Source: Planctomycetales bacterium (GTDB taxonomy: Bacteria; Planctomycetota; SZUA-567). Taken from it: DNA of 25,691 nucleotides. This document shows, in pieces, positions 1 through 7,087 of this stretch. The notes below the pieces were generated by a model. That model saw nothing but the letters and a program-made list of their open reading frames with translations, was not told where the DNA came from and made no database searches. Within the stretch, counting starts at the first letter, position 1; every line of letters begins with the position of its first letter. The position numbers were made by a program, and so were the translations under genes. The stretch covers positions 1 through 25,691 of the forward strand of contig BNUQ01000027.1 in the NCBI GenBank assembly GCA_025997475.1. Direction: 5' to 3'.

Positions 1-127
1 CGCGAAGCGCGGCAAACGTTCAATAGCCCGCCGTTTTAACGGCGGGAAAACGGTGGACAGTGAGCCGATTGCAACGCGCGAAGCGCGGCAAACGTTCAAT
101 AGCCCGCCGTTTTAACGGCGGGAAAAC
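1..127. repeat. Tandem 51-bp repeat (two copies) carrying a CCCGCCG/CGGCGGG hairpin
   Basis: Positions 1-51 and 77-127 are the same 51-bp sequence at a spacing of 76 bp. Each copy contains CCCGCCGTTTTAACGGCGGG, a perfect 8-bp stem with a TTTA-type loop. The 28-bp core beginning TTCAATAGCCCG recurs at 11379-11406 downstream of uvrB, so this is a dispersed family and not only a local duplication. The spacers after the copies carry GTGGACAGTGAG and GTGGGCAGT words, answered by complementary CACTG/TTCAC-type words at about 169-192. The first copy starts at the window edge, so more copies may lie upstream. No function can be assigned from the sequence. Confidence 0.85.
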
Positions 128-306
128 AGTGGGCAGTTGTGGGATTTTATTTTCAAATTCGCCGACGCGCGCTGTTCACCGTTCACTCCTCACTTTTTTC
201 CGGTTTTCGGCGGTTTCGGGCGAAGGCGCTCATTGCTTGTCGTTTTGTCGCCGGCAAAATACGCGCCGTTTCGTCGGGATTTTTTTGTTTCAGGAGGGAA
301 AACAGT

Positions 307-1002
307 ATGAATTACAGTCACGAGGTGAACGAGATGTGTACGGTAAAAAAAGGTCCGAAGCACGGACCCGCCGCCATCCCGCAAGAGGGCAAATGGACCA
401 AAGCGTATGAAATCAAAGACATCAACGGCTTCAGCCACGGCGTGGGTTGGTGCGCGCCGCAACAGGGCGCCTGCAAACTGACGCTCAACGTCAAAGAGGG
501 AAAAATCGAAGAAGCCCTCGTCGAAACCATCGGTTGCACCGGCATGACCCACTCGGCGGCGATGGCGGCGGAAATTCTGCCGGGCAAAACCATTCTCGAA
601 GCGCTCAACACCGACCTCGTTTGCGACGCCATCAACGTCGCGATGCGGGAAATCTTTTTGCAAATCGTCTATGGGCGCACGCAGTCCGCGTTCTCGGAAG
701 GCGGCTTGGTCGTCGGCGCGTCGTTGGAGGATTTGGGCAAGGGCTTGCGCTCGGTTACCGGCACGATGTTCGCCACCGGCGCCAAGGGCGTCCGCTATTT
801 GGAAATGGCGGAGGGCTACGTCGTCGAAATGGGGTTGGACGAAGACGGCGAAGTCATCGGCTACAAATTCGTCAAACTCGGCATTATGCTCGAAAACATT
901 TTCCAGAAGGGAATGGCGCCCGACGAAGCGCTGAAAAAAGCCATCGGCACCTACGGGCGTTTCGCCGAGGCGAAAAAAGTCATCAATCCGCGGAAAGAGT
1001 AG
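307..1002 (+). CDS. NifU-like iron-sulfur cluster assembly scaffold protein (partner of GGGtGRT protein)
   Basis: This 231-residue protein has the look of the NifU/IscU-type scaffold family that is commonly encoded beside the GGGtGRT protein. Candidate cluster ligands are Cys49 and Cys56 (WCAPQQGAC), Cys77 (IGCTGMTHSAA) and Cys106 (LVCDAIN); the Cys49/Cys77/Cys106 spacing resembles a scaffold triad. An N-terminal Cys11 is also present. The ATG at 307 is chosen because a strong AGGAGGG lies about 9 bases upstream (291-297); an in-frame start further upstream (139) would read through low-complexity intergenic repeats. It ends 36 bp before a PIN-domain gene, and the expected partner gene starts only at 1718. 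Family membership is fairly secure; the biochemical role of the scaffold/GGGtGRT pair is poorly defined, and a role in Fe-S handling is inferred. Confidence 0.8.
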   Translation: MNYSHEVNEMCTVKKGPKHGPAAIPQEGKWTKAYEIKDINGFSHGVGWCAPQQGACKLTLNVKEGKIEEALVETIGCTGMTHSAAMAAEILPGKTILEALNTDLVCDAINVAMREIFLQIVYGRTQSAFSEGGLVVGASLEDLGKGLRSVTGTMFATGAKGVRYLEMAEGYVVEMGLDEDGEVIGYKFVKLGIMLENIFQKGMAPDEALKKAIGTYGRFAEAKKVINPRKE

Positions 1003-1038
1003 AAACGTCGGCGTTGAGGACGCCGGCGGGAGGGACAA

Positions 1039-1527
1039 ATGAAAACGCAACGAATTTACATTGACACTTCCGTCGTGGGCGGTTATTTCGACGACGAATT
1101 TGCGGCGGCGACGCAAGCGTTGTTTGCGCGGCTTGTCGCGGGCGAGGTGGTGTTTGTGGTTTCGGACGTGTTGGGCGACGAGTTGACGAATGCCCCGCAA
1201 CGGGTGCGCGAGTTGCTTGACCGGTGCGACCGGAGTTCGATAGAAAGCGTTAAACTGACGGAAGAAGCCAAAGCGCTTGCCAATCGTTATATCGCCGAAA
1301 AAGTGGTCGGCGAAGCCAGCGTCGATGATTGCCGACATATCGCGCTGGCGACGGTGAACCGCGTTGACGCCATCGCCAGTTGGAACTTCAAGCACATCGT
1401 CAATCTTGACCGCATTCGGGGTTATAACGGCGTCAATCTGAAAAACGGTTATGCGTCAGTTGAAATCCGCAGTCCGCAGGAGTTGTTGAATTATGGAAAC
1501 GACGACAAAACCGGCAAAAGAATTTGA
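1039..1527 (+). CDS. PIN-domain protein, VapC-like putative RNase toxin
   Basis: This 162-residue protein is a single PIN domain. Visible acidic positions are Asp9 in YIDTSVVGGY, Glu48 in GDELTNA, and Asp96/Asp97 in the ASVDDCRHIALAT helix, followed by the SWNFKHIVN motif (114-122) characteristic of one PIN subgroup. PIN proteins of this type are metal-dependent ribonucleases and are often toxins. The ATG at 1039 follows a GGGAGGG ribosome binding site. The 3' end overlaps the next small ORF by 35 bases, which suggests translational coupling. The cassette lies between two genes that normally sit together, and its base composition matches them. Toxin activity is inferred from the family. Confidence 0.85.
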   Translation: MKTQRIYIDTSVVGGYFDDEFAAATQALFARLVAGEVVFVVSDVLGDELTNAPQRVRELLDRCDRSSIESVKLTEEAKALANRYIAEKVVGEASVDDCRHIALATVNRVDAIASWNFKHIVNLDRIRGYNGVNLKNGYASVEIRSPQELLNYGNDDKTGKRI

Positions 1528-1666
1528 TTGCTTGAAGTTCAAAGAAGAAGCGCAAGCGCGCGTCTATCGTGAGACGAAAGATATGTCCACGGCAGAACTC
1601 TTACGCTATTATGACGAACGAAGTAAAAGCAACGGATTCAAATGGTGGCGTCCGGCGGCGAAATAA
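1493..1666 (+). CDS. Small protein overlapping the PIN gene, candidate antitoxin
   Basis: A 57-residue ORF begins inside the 3' end of the PIN gene at ATG 1493 and ends in TAA at 1664-1666. The middle reads EEAQARVYRETKDMSTAELLRYYDERS, split here as a helix with the ETKDMS turn followed by an ELLRYYDERS helix. Small proteins of this shape (an EETKGMS-like turn, then an EL.YY..R. helix) are frequently found directly downstream of PIN genes and are taken to be cognate antitoxins. The protein has the size, charge and position for that role but no classical AbrB, Phd or RHH DNA-binding motif that I can see. The order toxin-then-antitoxin is the reverse of classic vapBC. Antitoxin function is inferred. 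Confidence 0.7.
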   Translation: METTTKPAKEFDCLKFKEEAQARVYRETKDMSTAELLRYYDERSKSNGFKWWRPAAK

Positions 1667-1717
1667 CGCCGCGCGACGCTTGATTTTTATTTTTCAAACT
1701 AAATTTAGGAGAAAAAA

Positions 1718-2716
1718 ATGGCTCTATTCGAAAGTTACGACCGGCGGATAAAACAAATCGAGGCGTTTATCAAGCCGGCGGGTATCGGCACCGTCGAGGA
1801 ATGCGAGAAAATCTGCCAAGAAAAAGGCGCGGACGTCATTAAAATCGTCAAAGAAACGCAACCGATTGTTTTTGAAAACGCCGGCTGGGCTTACACCGTC
1901 GGTGCGGCGGTGGCGATTAAGCGCGGCGTGAAAAAAGGCGCGGACATCGCCAAGGTCTTGGGCGAGGGCTTGCAGAGTTTTTGCATTCCCGGCTCGGTCG
2001 CCGACGACCGCAAAGTGGGCATCGGACACGGCAATCTCGCCTCGCGCCTGCTCGAAGAAGAAACCAAATGTTTCGCGTTCTGCGCCGGACACGAATCGTT
2101 CGCGGCGGCGGAAGGCGCGATTAAACTCGGCGGCACCGCGAATAAATCGCGCACCGCCCCGCTTCGCGTCATTCTCAACGGCTTGGGCAAAGACGCGGCG
2201 ATGATTATCAGCCGCGTGTGCGGCTTCACCTATGTCCAGACGGAGTTTGACTACTTCACCGGTAAAGTGAAAGTGGTCAAAGAAAAGGCGTATTCGAGCG
2301 GCGACAAGGCGAAAGTCCGTTGCTACGGCGCGGACGACGTGCGTGAAGGCGTGGCGATTATGCACCTTGAAGACGTGGACATCGGCATCACCGGCAACAG
2401 CACGAATCCGACGCGCTTTCAGCATCCGGTGATGGCGACCTACAAAAAAGAGCGGTTGGAACAAAACAAGAAATTTTTCTCGGTGGCTTCGGGCGGCGGC
2501 ACCGGACGGACGCTACACCCCGACAATATGGCGGCGGGACCGGCGTCTTACGGGATGACCGACACGATGGGGCGGATGCATTCGGACGCGCAATTCGCCG
2601 GTTCGTCGTCGGTGCCGGCGCACGTCGAAATGATGGGCTTAATCGGGATGGGCAACAACCCGATGGTCGGCGCGTCGGTCGCGGTCGCGGTCGCGGTCGA
2701 ACAGGCGATGAAGTAA
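1718..2716 (+). CDS. GGGtGRT family protein
   Basis: This 332-residue protein carries the family-defining glycine-rich motif SGGGTGRTLHPDN at about 258-270. Conserved-looking neighbours include GIGHGNLASRLLEEET (102-115), FCAGHESFAAAEGA (121-134), a Cys-containing SRVCGFTYVQTEFDYFTG segment and the C-terminal GMGNNPMVGASVAVAVAVEQAMK. The start at 1718 has a good Shine-Dalgarno (TTAGGAG) with an A-rich spacer. The family is known mainly as a conserved partner of NifU-like scaffold proteins and has no settled activity; a nucleotide or cofactor-binding role is only a guess from the glycine-rich loop. The scaffold partner is 700 bp upstream, on the other side of the PIN cassette. The 3' flank is an inverted heptamer array instead of an ordinary terminator. 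Confidence 0.88.
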   Translation: MALFESYDRRIKQIEAFIKPAGIGTVEECEKICQEKGADVIKIVKETQPIVFENAGWAYTVGAAVAIKRGVKKGADIAKVLGEGLQSFCIPGSVADDRKVGIGHGNLASRLLEEETKCFAFCAGHESFAAAEGAIKLGGTANKSRTAPLRVILNGLGKDAAMIISRVCGFTYVQTEFDYFTGKVKVVKEKAYSSGDKAKVRCYGADDVREGVAIMHLEDVDIGITGNSTNPTRFQHPVMATYKKERLEQNKKFFSVASGGGTGRTLHPDNMAAGPASYGMTDTMGRMHSDAQFAGSSSVPAHVEMMGLIGMGNNPMVGASVAVAVAVEQAMK

Positions 2717-2720
2717 AGCC

Positions 2721-2851
2721 ACAATTAACAATTTACAATTAACAATTAACGATTAACAATTGTGGAGTTTGATTTTCAGAAGCGCAAAGCGAAATCGAAA
2801 TCGGTTCCTCTCTGCAATTGTTAATTGTTAATTGTGAATTATTAATTGTTC
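2721..2851. repeat. Inverted heptamer array (TTAACAA / TTGTTAA type) between convergent genes
   Basis: The left arm (2721-2762) is built from ACAATTA/TTAACAA heptamers and the right arm (2814-2851) from the reverse-complement words TTGTTAA/AATTGTT, with a spacer of about 50 bp. The right arm begins at the stop codon of the minus-strand gene ending at 2850, and the left arm begins 5 bases after the plus-strand stop. A transcript from either side could fold into a long AU-rich hairpin with several registers, so a bidirectional termination role is plausible. There is no GC-rich stem followed by a T-run of the standard intrinsic kind here. Confidence 0.8.
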
Positions 2852-3491
2852 ACGGTTCTTGCCGCACCCGCATAAAGAACAGCGCCAACACGCCGACGTA
2901 TGGCGGTTTTTGGTCGATGCCGAGTTGTTTGATGACTTCCGGCAACGGTTGCGCCAAGGCGCGTTGCGCGGCGCTCGCGGCGAGTTTCACGTTGGCGATA
3001 AATTCGGCTTCGCGGTTATAGACGTCGCGGTAATCGGCGATGTCCTCAAGGTTGTGGAGCGCTTGCGCCATCGCCGTTTCGTCGCCGCCGTTTTGCAAAT
3101 CGGTCAAGGTAATCAAACCGAGTTTCATCAAAATTCGCGCCGTTTTTTCGTCAATTTCCGGCAGATTTTGGTCGCCGACTTTCGCCTCCGCCCGCTCGGT
3201 CATCACGTCGAGAATCAAATTGACCATCGACTCCGCCATCTCCGCGCCCATTCCCTGCGCGACTAAATTCCGCGCCGCTTCGCCTTTGTTAATTTTTTGC
3301 TCAATCACCGGATTGACGGCTTGCGCGCTGACGACCGTGAGGTTGATAAGTTGCTCGCGGTCGCCGGCGGGAACGCCGAGTTCGTCGAGCGTCTTATCGA
3401 CATCGGCGGGCATTTTGCCGTCCAATAATTGCAACAGAATTTCGCGGCAAATCGCGAACAGGTCAAGGCGCGTGTCTTCTTCGGCGGACAT
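2850..3491 (-). CDS. Unknown alpha-helical protein, 213 residues
   Basis: I do not recognise this protein. It is 213 residues, without a signal peptide or an obvious transmembrane segment, and is almost entirely helix-forming. Landmarks are an acidic N-terminus (MSAEEDTRLDLF), a central stretch TARILMKLGLITLTDLQNGG and a hydrophobic C-terminal segment ending PPYVGVLALFFMRVRQEP. A weak ribosome binding site (TTGGAG) precedes ATG 3491 on the minus strand. The gene is transcribed in the same direction as the ankyrin lipoprotein upstream but is separated from it by 236 bp with a hairpin and a candidate promoter, so it is probably its own unit. The coding frame is convincing from codon use (GCG, CTC, AAA rich) and absence of repeats. 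Confidence 0.7.
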   Translation of the reverse strand: MSAEEDTRLDLFAICREILLQLLDGKMPADVDKTLDELGVPAGDREQLINLTVVSAQAVNPVIEQKINKGEAARNLVAQGMGAEMAESMVNLILDVMTERAEAKVGDQNLPEIDEKTARILMKLGLITLTDLQNGGDETAMAQALHNLEDIADYRDVYNREAEFIANVKLAASAAQRALAQPLPEVIKQLGIDQKPPYVGVLALFFMRVRQEP

Positions 3492-3538
3492 TAGCGGAAC
3501 TCCAAGGGGTTAAGGGAAAATTTTTAAGGGGGCGAATC

Positions 3539-3569
3539 ATTTTAAGGATTCTAAGAAAAGTCATCTCAA
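3539..3569 (-). promoter_or_regulatory. Candidate sigma-70-type promoter for the 213-residue gene
   Basis: Read on the minus strand, TTGAGA (3564-3569) and TTAAAA (3540-3545) are separated by 18 bases, about 48 bp upstream of the start codon at 3491. The surrounding sequence is AT-rich compared with the coding DNA on both sides. This is a pattern match only. Confidence 0.3.
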
Positions 3570-3627
3570 TTTTTAATCTTAACCGAGGTTATGCGGGTTC
3601 GCGTCGGCGCGGTGGCGACAAAGAAAT

Positions 3628-3662
3628 TTCCGCCGGTCGCGCTTTCAGCGTGAACGGCGGAA
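3628..3662 (-). terminator. Hairpin downstream of the ankyrin gene, possible terminator
   Basis: An 8-bp perfect stem, TTCCGCCG at 3628-3635 with CGGCGGAA at 3655-3662, lies 66-100 bp beyond the stop of the minus-strand ankyrin gene. The loop holds a smaller CGC/GCG stem. On the minus strand the stem is followed by an AT-rich ATTTCTTTG tail and not a clean T-run, so intrinsic termination is possible but not certain. Confidence 0.4.
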
Positions 3663-3727
3663 TAATTATCAAAACCCGCTACGCGGTCAACCCAATTCGC
3701 GCGGTAGGCGCGTCTTTTGCCGCGTCT

Positions 3728-5044
3728 TCATTCTTTCGCGACCGCGTCGCGCAATGCTTTTTCGGCGGCGGCGTTTCCATTGCTAATCGCCCGTTCCAGC
3801 GGCGTCTCGCCCCATTTATCTTTGGCATTCACGTCCGCGCCCGCTTTAACCAATGCGGCGATAATTTCAGGATTCTCGTTATTCCACGCGGCAAAATGTA
3901 GCGGCGTCGCGCCGTACTCGGTTTTGGCGTTCACGTCCGCGCCCGCTTTCATCAGTGCGGCGATAACTTCTGGGTTTTCATTAAACGCGGCGGCGCTATG
4001 TAGCGGCGTTGAGCCACCATTATCTTTAGTATTGATGTCCGCGCCCGCTTTCATCAGCGCGACGACAACTTCGGGGTTTTGATTACTCGCGGCGGCAAGA
4101 TGTAGCGGCGTCCAGCCGTGCTCGTTTTTGGCGTTCACGTCCGCGCCCGCTTTAATCAGCGCAGTGATAATTTCAGGATTATTGTTGTTCTGCGCGGCAG
4201 AATGTAGCGGCGTCCAGCCGTGCTCGTTTTTGGCGTTCACGTACGCGCCCGCTTTAATCGCGGCTTCAATTTCGGAGGGCGCGCCGGATTCCACTAACAC
4301 GAGAAAGTTTTTGATGTTTTCTGTCGCGGCGCGTAATGATTTTTCGGCGTCGGCGTTTCCCGTACGAATCGCCCATTGTAGCGGCGTCAAGCCCTCATTG
4401 TTTTTGGCGTTCACGTCGGCGCCGGCTTTAATCAGCGCGGCGATAACTTCTGGATTTTGATTGTTCGCCGCGGCGTAGTATAGTAGCGTCTCGCCGTTAT
4501 AGCCTTGGGCGTTCACATCCGCGCCCGCTTTGACCAACGCGGCGATAACTTCTGGATTTTGATTAATCGCGGCGGCGGCATACAACGGCATCACACCCAT
4601 ATCGTTTTTGGCGTTCACGTCCGCGCCCGCTTTTATCAGCGCGGCGATAATTTCAGGATTCTTGTTGTTCAACGCGGCAGAGTGTAGCGGCGTATTGCCG
4701 TTTTTGTCTTTGGCGTTCTCGTTTGCACCCGCGTTAATCAAGGCGGTGATGACTTCAGGGTTCTCGTTATACTTCGCGGCAAGAAATAACAGGTCGTTAG
4801 GGCTATCCACGCCTTTCGCGATTTCGGCGGCAATTTCTTTCGGCGTGCCGGTCGCCGCCACCATCGCCAACGCATAGTCCTTGCTGGACAGATTTTCTTT
4901 ACGGAGTTCGGCGGCGATTTCGTTACGGCGTTTTTCGCTAACGCCGCCGCCGCTTTTACCGTCACTGCTTTCGTCCCCACCACAGCCGAGCATTAGTCCG
5001 CAGACCATAACCGCCGCCGCGCCGATTAACGATTTTCGAAACAT
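3728..5044 (-). CDS. Ankyrin-repeat lipoprotein with two duplicated repeat blocks
   Basis: This 438-residue protein has a lipoprotein signal (MFRKSLIGAAAVMVCGLMLGC, Cys at about 21), so it should be lipid-anchored to the inner or outer membrane. A Gly/Ser linker follows, then nine ankyrin repeats with the consensus NPEVIAALIKAGADVNAK and a G.TPLH turn. The repeats fall in two blocks (four, then five). Each block ends with the same capping sequence, IRTGNADAEKSLRAA after the fourth repeat and ISNGNAAAEKALRDA at the C-terminus, so the gene appears to have grown by internal duplication. ATG 5044 has a good AAAGGAG ribosome binding site. A terminator-like hairpin lies just upstream of that site. 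Ankyrin repeats mediate protein binding; the partner is unknown. Confidence 0.9.
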   Translation of the reverse strand: MFRKSLIGAAAVMVCGLMLGCGGDESSDGKSGGGVSEKRRNEIAAELRKENLSSKDYALAMVAATGTPKEIAAEIAKGVDSPNDLLFLAAKYNENPEVITALINAGANENAKDKNGNTPLHSAALNNKNPEIIAALIKAGADVNAKNDMGVMPLYAAAAINQNPEVIAALVKAGADVNAQGYNGETLLYYAAANNQNPEVIAALIKAGADVNAKNNEGLTPLQWAIRTGNADAEKSLRAATENIKNFLVLVESGAPSEIEAAIKAGAYVNAKNEHGWTPLHSAAQNNNNPEIITALIKAGADVNAKNEHGWTPLHLAAASNQNPEVVVALMKAGADINTKDNGGSTPLHSAAAFNENPEVIAALMKAGADVNAKTEYGATPLHFAAWNNENPEIIAALVKAGADVNAKDKWGETPLERAISNGNAAAEKALRDAVAKE

Positions 5045-5063
5045 TGCATTCTCCTTTCACAAG

Positions 5064-5093
5064 AAAAAGCCCGAATCCACAGCGGATTCGGGC
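5064..5093 (-). terminator. Intrinsic terminator/attenuator immediately upstream of the ankyrin gene
   Basis: On the minus strand a perfect 10-bp stem (GCCCGAATCC, loop GCTGT, GGATTCGGGC) is followed directly by TTTTTC. The T-run ends only a few bases before the Shine-Dalgarno of the ankyrin gene (ATG 5044). It is a textbook intrinsic terminator by structure; its position inside a leader would make it either the second stop for the upstream small RNA or an attenuator of the ankyrin mRNA. Confidence 0.75.
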
Positions 5094-5127
5094 ATTCCCA
5101 ATTTATTTGACGCGAATTTTCGGCAAT

Positions 5128-5153
5128 AAAAAAAGGACGCCGTAATCGCGTCC
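5128..5153 (-). terminator. Intrinsic terminator of the candidate small RNA
   Basis: On the minus strand GGACGC, loop GATTACG, GCGTCC is followed by seven consecutive T residues (plus-strand A-run 5128-5134). Its position directly after the rod-shaped fold strongly suggests a discrete short transcript. Confidence 0.8.
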
Positions 5154-5267
5154 AATCCAAGGTCTTCCAGAACCCATACAGGCAACGCAATGCACAGCGC
5201 CCCCACGCGGGAGCACGGTAGCCTGTATGGGAACAACTTTTTAACTCTGGAAGTTTTGGATTGTCCC
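5128..5267 (-). ncRNA. Candidate structured small RNA (6S-like rod), about 140 nt
   Basis: On the minus strand the sequence folds into one long interrupted rod. Stem A pairs 5256-5263 with 5153-5160 (8 bp). Stem B pairs 5246-5253 with 5164-5171 (8 bp). Stem C pairs 5221-5231 with 5173-5183 (11 bp, perfect). Between B and C is a one-sided 14-nt A/U-rich bulge on the 5' strand (5232-5245), with a single base opposite. The 37-nt apical region contains a further GC-rich hairpin. The rod is followed at once by an intrinsic terminator (5128-5153). A long rod with a bulge on the 5' arm is reminiscent of 6S RNA, but the size is small and I cannot confirm the family. No convincing ORF explains these pairings. 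The 5' end is estimated, with a weak TATCAAT -10-like word upstream. Confidence 0.6.
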
Positions 5268-5270
5268 ATT

Positions 5271-5634
5271 GATAACGCTGTCAGGTGGAGATATGACGGC
5301 GTGTTTGTCTAACGCTAACCGCTAAATTTTATCGTGAAAACACCTCCTCTTTTTATCGACCGGTAACGCCGACCGCGCCACGTCCCGCACGACAAAATTA
5401 AAGCGTGAATTGGATAAATAAACGGCGCGATTGTCAAGATGATAAATCGCGATTTATTCGCAAATTTTGGTAATTAGACCCGCTTAACCCGCATCCCTTT
5501 TCCCTTTCATTTTTTTTCGGGTTTTCGCCGCGGCGATTCTCGGTATCATTCGCCGAACGGAGTGGGTAGTGAGCAGAGCGACCGTTGGCGACTGCCCACT
5601 GCCAACTGCTCACTCGCCGCTTCCGCAAAACCTC
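5271..5634. other. Intergenic region between candidate small RNA and antiporter gene
   Basis: No gene is visible here. It holds a 16-bp perfect palindrome, ATAAATCGCGATTTAT at 5442-5457, which could be an operator; a 25-bp segment at 5423-5447 (around TTGTCAAGA) that recurs with three mismatches at 16782-16806; a pyrimidine-rich stretch at about 5485-5518; and a short inverted array of GTGGGTA/GTGAGCA words (5561-5577) answered by CTGCCCACTGCC and CTGCTCAC words (5591-5615) just before the antiporter start. Confidence 0.6.
5442..5457. promoter_or_regulatory. 16-bp perfect palindrome, candidate operator
   Basis: ATAAATCGCGATTTAT is self-complementary over all 16 bases and lies about 180 bp upstream of the antiporter start. 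It fits a dimeric regulator site, but no regulator is encoded nearby and the location relative to a promoter is unknown. Confidence 0.3.
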
Positions 5635-7011
5635 ATGACTTCCTTCCTCTTCATCTTTCTGCTGATTATCGCGGTGATTTCCGTCGCGTCGTATTACCTG
5701 CGGCGCGGGCACGTGCCGGGCGTCGTTACGGCGATGCTCATCGGGATAATCGTCGGCAAGCACAGCATTTTTCTCCCGTCGAATTTCGATTTAATCGACC
5801 GACTCAACCGCCTCATCGGCGGCAATTATCCGACCGTTCGCCTTTACAGCGTCCTCGACGCGCTCGGACAATTGGGGCTGATTTTCCTGATGGCGCTCGC
5901 CGGTATGGACGTGTCGTTGCGGCTGTTGCGCGCCGCCAAACGCGCGGTGATAACGCTCAGCGTTTTCACTTTCGCCCTGCCGGCGACGATGGGCTATTGT
6001 GTTTATTCGCTGTTTTATCCCGACGACACCCTCGGCAAATGGACCGCCGCCGCAATTTTCGCCTCGCACTCCATCGACCTCGTGTTGCCGGTCATTCGCG
6101 AACTGAAAATCGCCGCCACCCGTTTCGGCGTCGCGGTTTTGACGGCGACGATTGTTACCGACGTGTCGTCGCTGGTGCTGTTCGCGGTCTGCGTGCAGTT
6201 GCAACGGCGCAATTTGCTTGAAGATTTTTCCGCCAACGCCGGCGGCATTTCGCTGTTCGACCACTTCAACACGGCGCCGCTCGGCAACGGGTTTATTCCG
6301 CTGTTTGTCGCGTTGGTTTTGCTGTTTATCGTGCTGGCGCTATGGTTGGTGCCGAAAGTCGCGAAACACATCACCGAGCAGGTCTCCGCCGCCGACGATT
6401 TGCGCCTGACGTTTTTTTTGGTGGTGGTGCTGGCGGTGGTGTTTATCGGCGAGGTCGTCGGGGTCAACCCGATTGTCGGCGCGTTTATCGCCGGTATGGC
6501 GATTGTGCAGGCGCCCGGTTTTCACGACCACGGGCGGATAATTTTCAAAAAAATGGAAGGCATCGGCTACGGCTTAATTATTCCGATTACCTTTTTCAAC
6601 ATCGGACTGCAAACGGATTTGCGGATTTTGACGACGGCGTGGTCGAACGTGAATATCGTTCTCGCCGTGGTCGGCGGGTTGGTGGCGAGTAAACTTTTGT
6701 CGGGCTATCTCGCGATGTGGCTGAGCGGTTTCAGCAAGCGCAAGGCGCTGTGCGCGGGCTTGATGACCGTGCCGCAACTCTCGGCGACCATCGCCGCCGC
6801 CGAGGTCGCCAAACAAATGCAGATAATTCCGCCGGAATTTTTCAACGCGATTATCGTGTTGTCCGTCGTAACGACGATACCGACGCCGTCGGTGGTGAAG
6901 TGGCTGATTGTGAAGAGCAAAATCAAATTTGACACGGCGGACAACGAGGTCATTCCGCTGGCGTGCGACCTCGTGCCGGGCGGGGAAGCGCCGTTAAAAA
7001 TTAAGAATTAA
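5635..7011 (+). CDS. Cation:proton antiporter, CPA2 / Kef-type membrane domain
   Basis: This 458-residue protein is hydrophobic throughout, with about 12-13 transmembrane segments. Typical features are the LGQLGLIFLMALAGMDVSL segment, IVGAFIAGMAIV, and the late VPQLSATIAAAEVA segment. It belongs to the monovalent cation/proton antiporter-2 fold and should exchange Na+ or K+ for H+ across the inner membrane. There is no C-terminal RCK/TrkA-N domain, unlike KefB/KefC. The position that is DD in NapA-like proteins and QD in Kef reads TD here (TIVTDVSSL), so ion stoichiometry cannot be predicted. ATG 5635 is chosen because the frame upstream reads through an inverted repeat array; no strong ribosome binding site precedes it. 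The final residues LKIKN are encoded by an AT-rich repeat also seen at the end of the DUF805 gene. Confidence 0.85.
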   Translation: MTSFLFIFLLIIAVISVASYYLRRGHVPGVVTAMLIGIIVGKHSIFLPSNFDLIDRLNRLIGGNYPTVRLYSVLDALGQLGLIFLMALAGMDVSLRLLRAAKRAVITLSVFTFALPATMGYCVYSLFYPDDTLGKWTAAAIFASHSIDLVLPVIRELKIAATRFGVAVLTATIVTDVSSLVLFAVCVQLQRRNLLEDFSANAGGISLFDHFNTAPLGNGFIPLFVALVLLFIVLALWLVPKVAKHITEQVSAADDLRLTFFLVVVLAVVFIGEVVGVNPIVGAFIAGMAIVQAPGFHDHGRIIFKKMEGIGYGLIIPITFFNIGLQTDLRILTTAWSNVNIVLAVVGGLVASKLLSGYLAMWLSGFSKRKALCAGLMTVPQLSATIAAAEVAKQMQIIPPEFFNAIIVLSVVTTIPTPSVVKWLIVKSKIKFDTADNEVIPLACDLVPGGEAPLKIKN

Positions 7012-7087
7012 AAACTCGGGTTACGCGCGTCAACAAATCGTAACGGACTTGATAAAAGTAAAAATCCTTAAAAAACGCCGTAGGCGT

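Noticed and set aside
190..1395. A 401-codon open frame on the minus strand
   Set aside because: It is the antisense shadow of the NifU-like and PIN genes, Arg/Phe/His-rich with no recognisable family; long antisense frames are expected with this GCG-heavy codon use.
1724..2464. A 246-codon minus-strand frame opposite the GGGtGRT gene
   Set aside because: Antisense shadow; composition (His, Arg, Phe rich) is not protein-like and the plus-strand gene is certain.
3728..5000. Several plus-strand frames rich in Ser/Ala/Phe opposite the ankyrin gene
   Set aside because: They are antisense translations of the ankyrin repeat DNA and repeat with its period.
5128..5267. SRP RNA, tmRNA or RNase P RNA
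   Set aside because: The conserved SRP tetraloop/GGAAG region, a tmRNA tag reading frame and P RNA cores are not visible; only the rod shape is supported.
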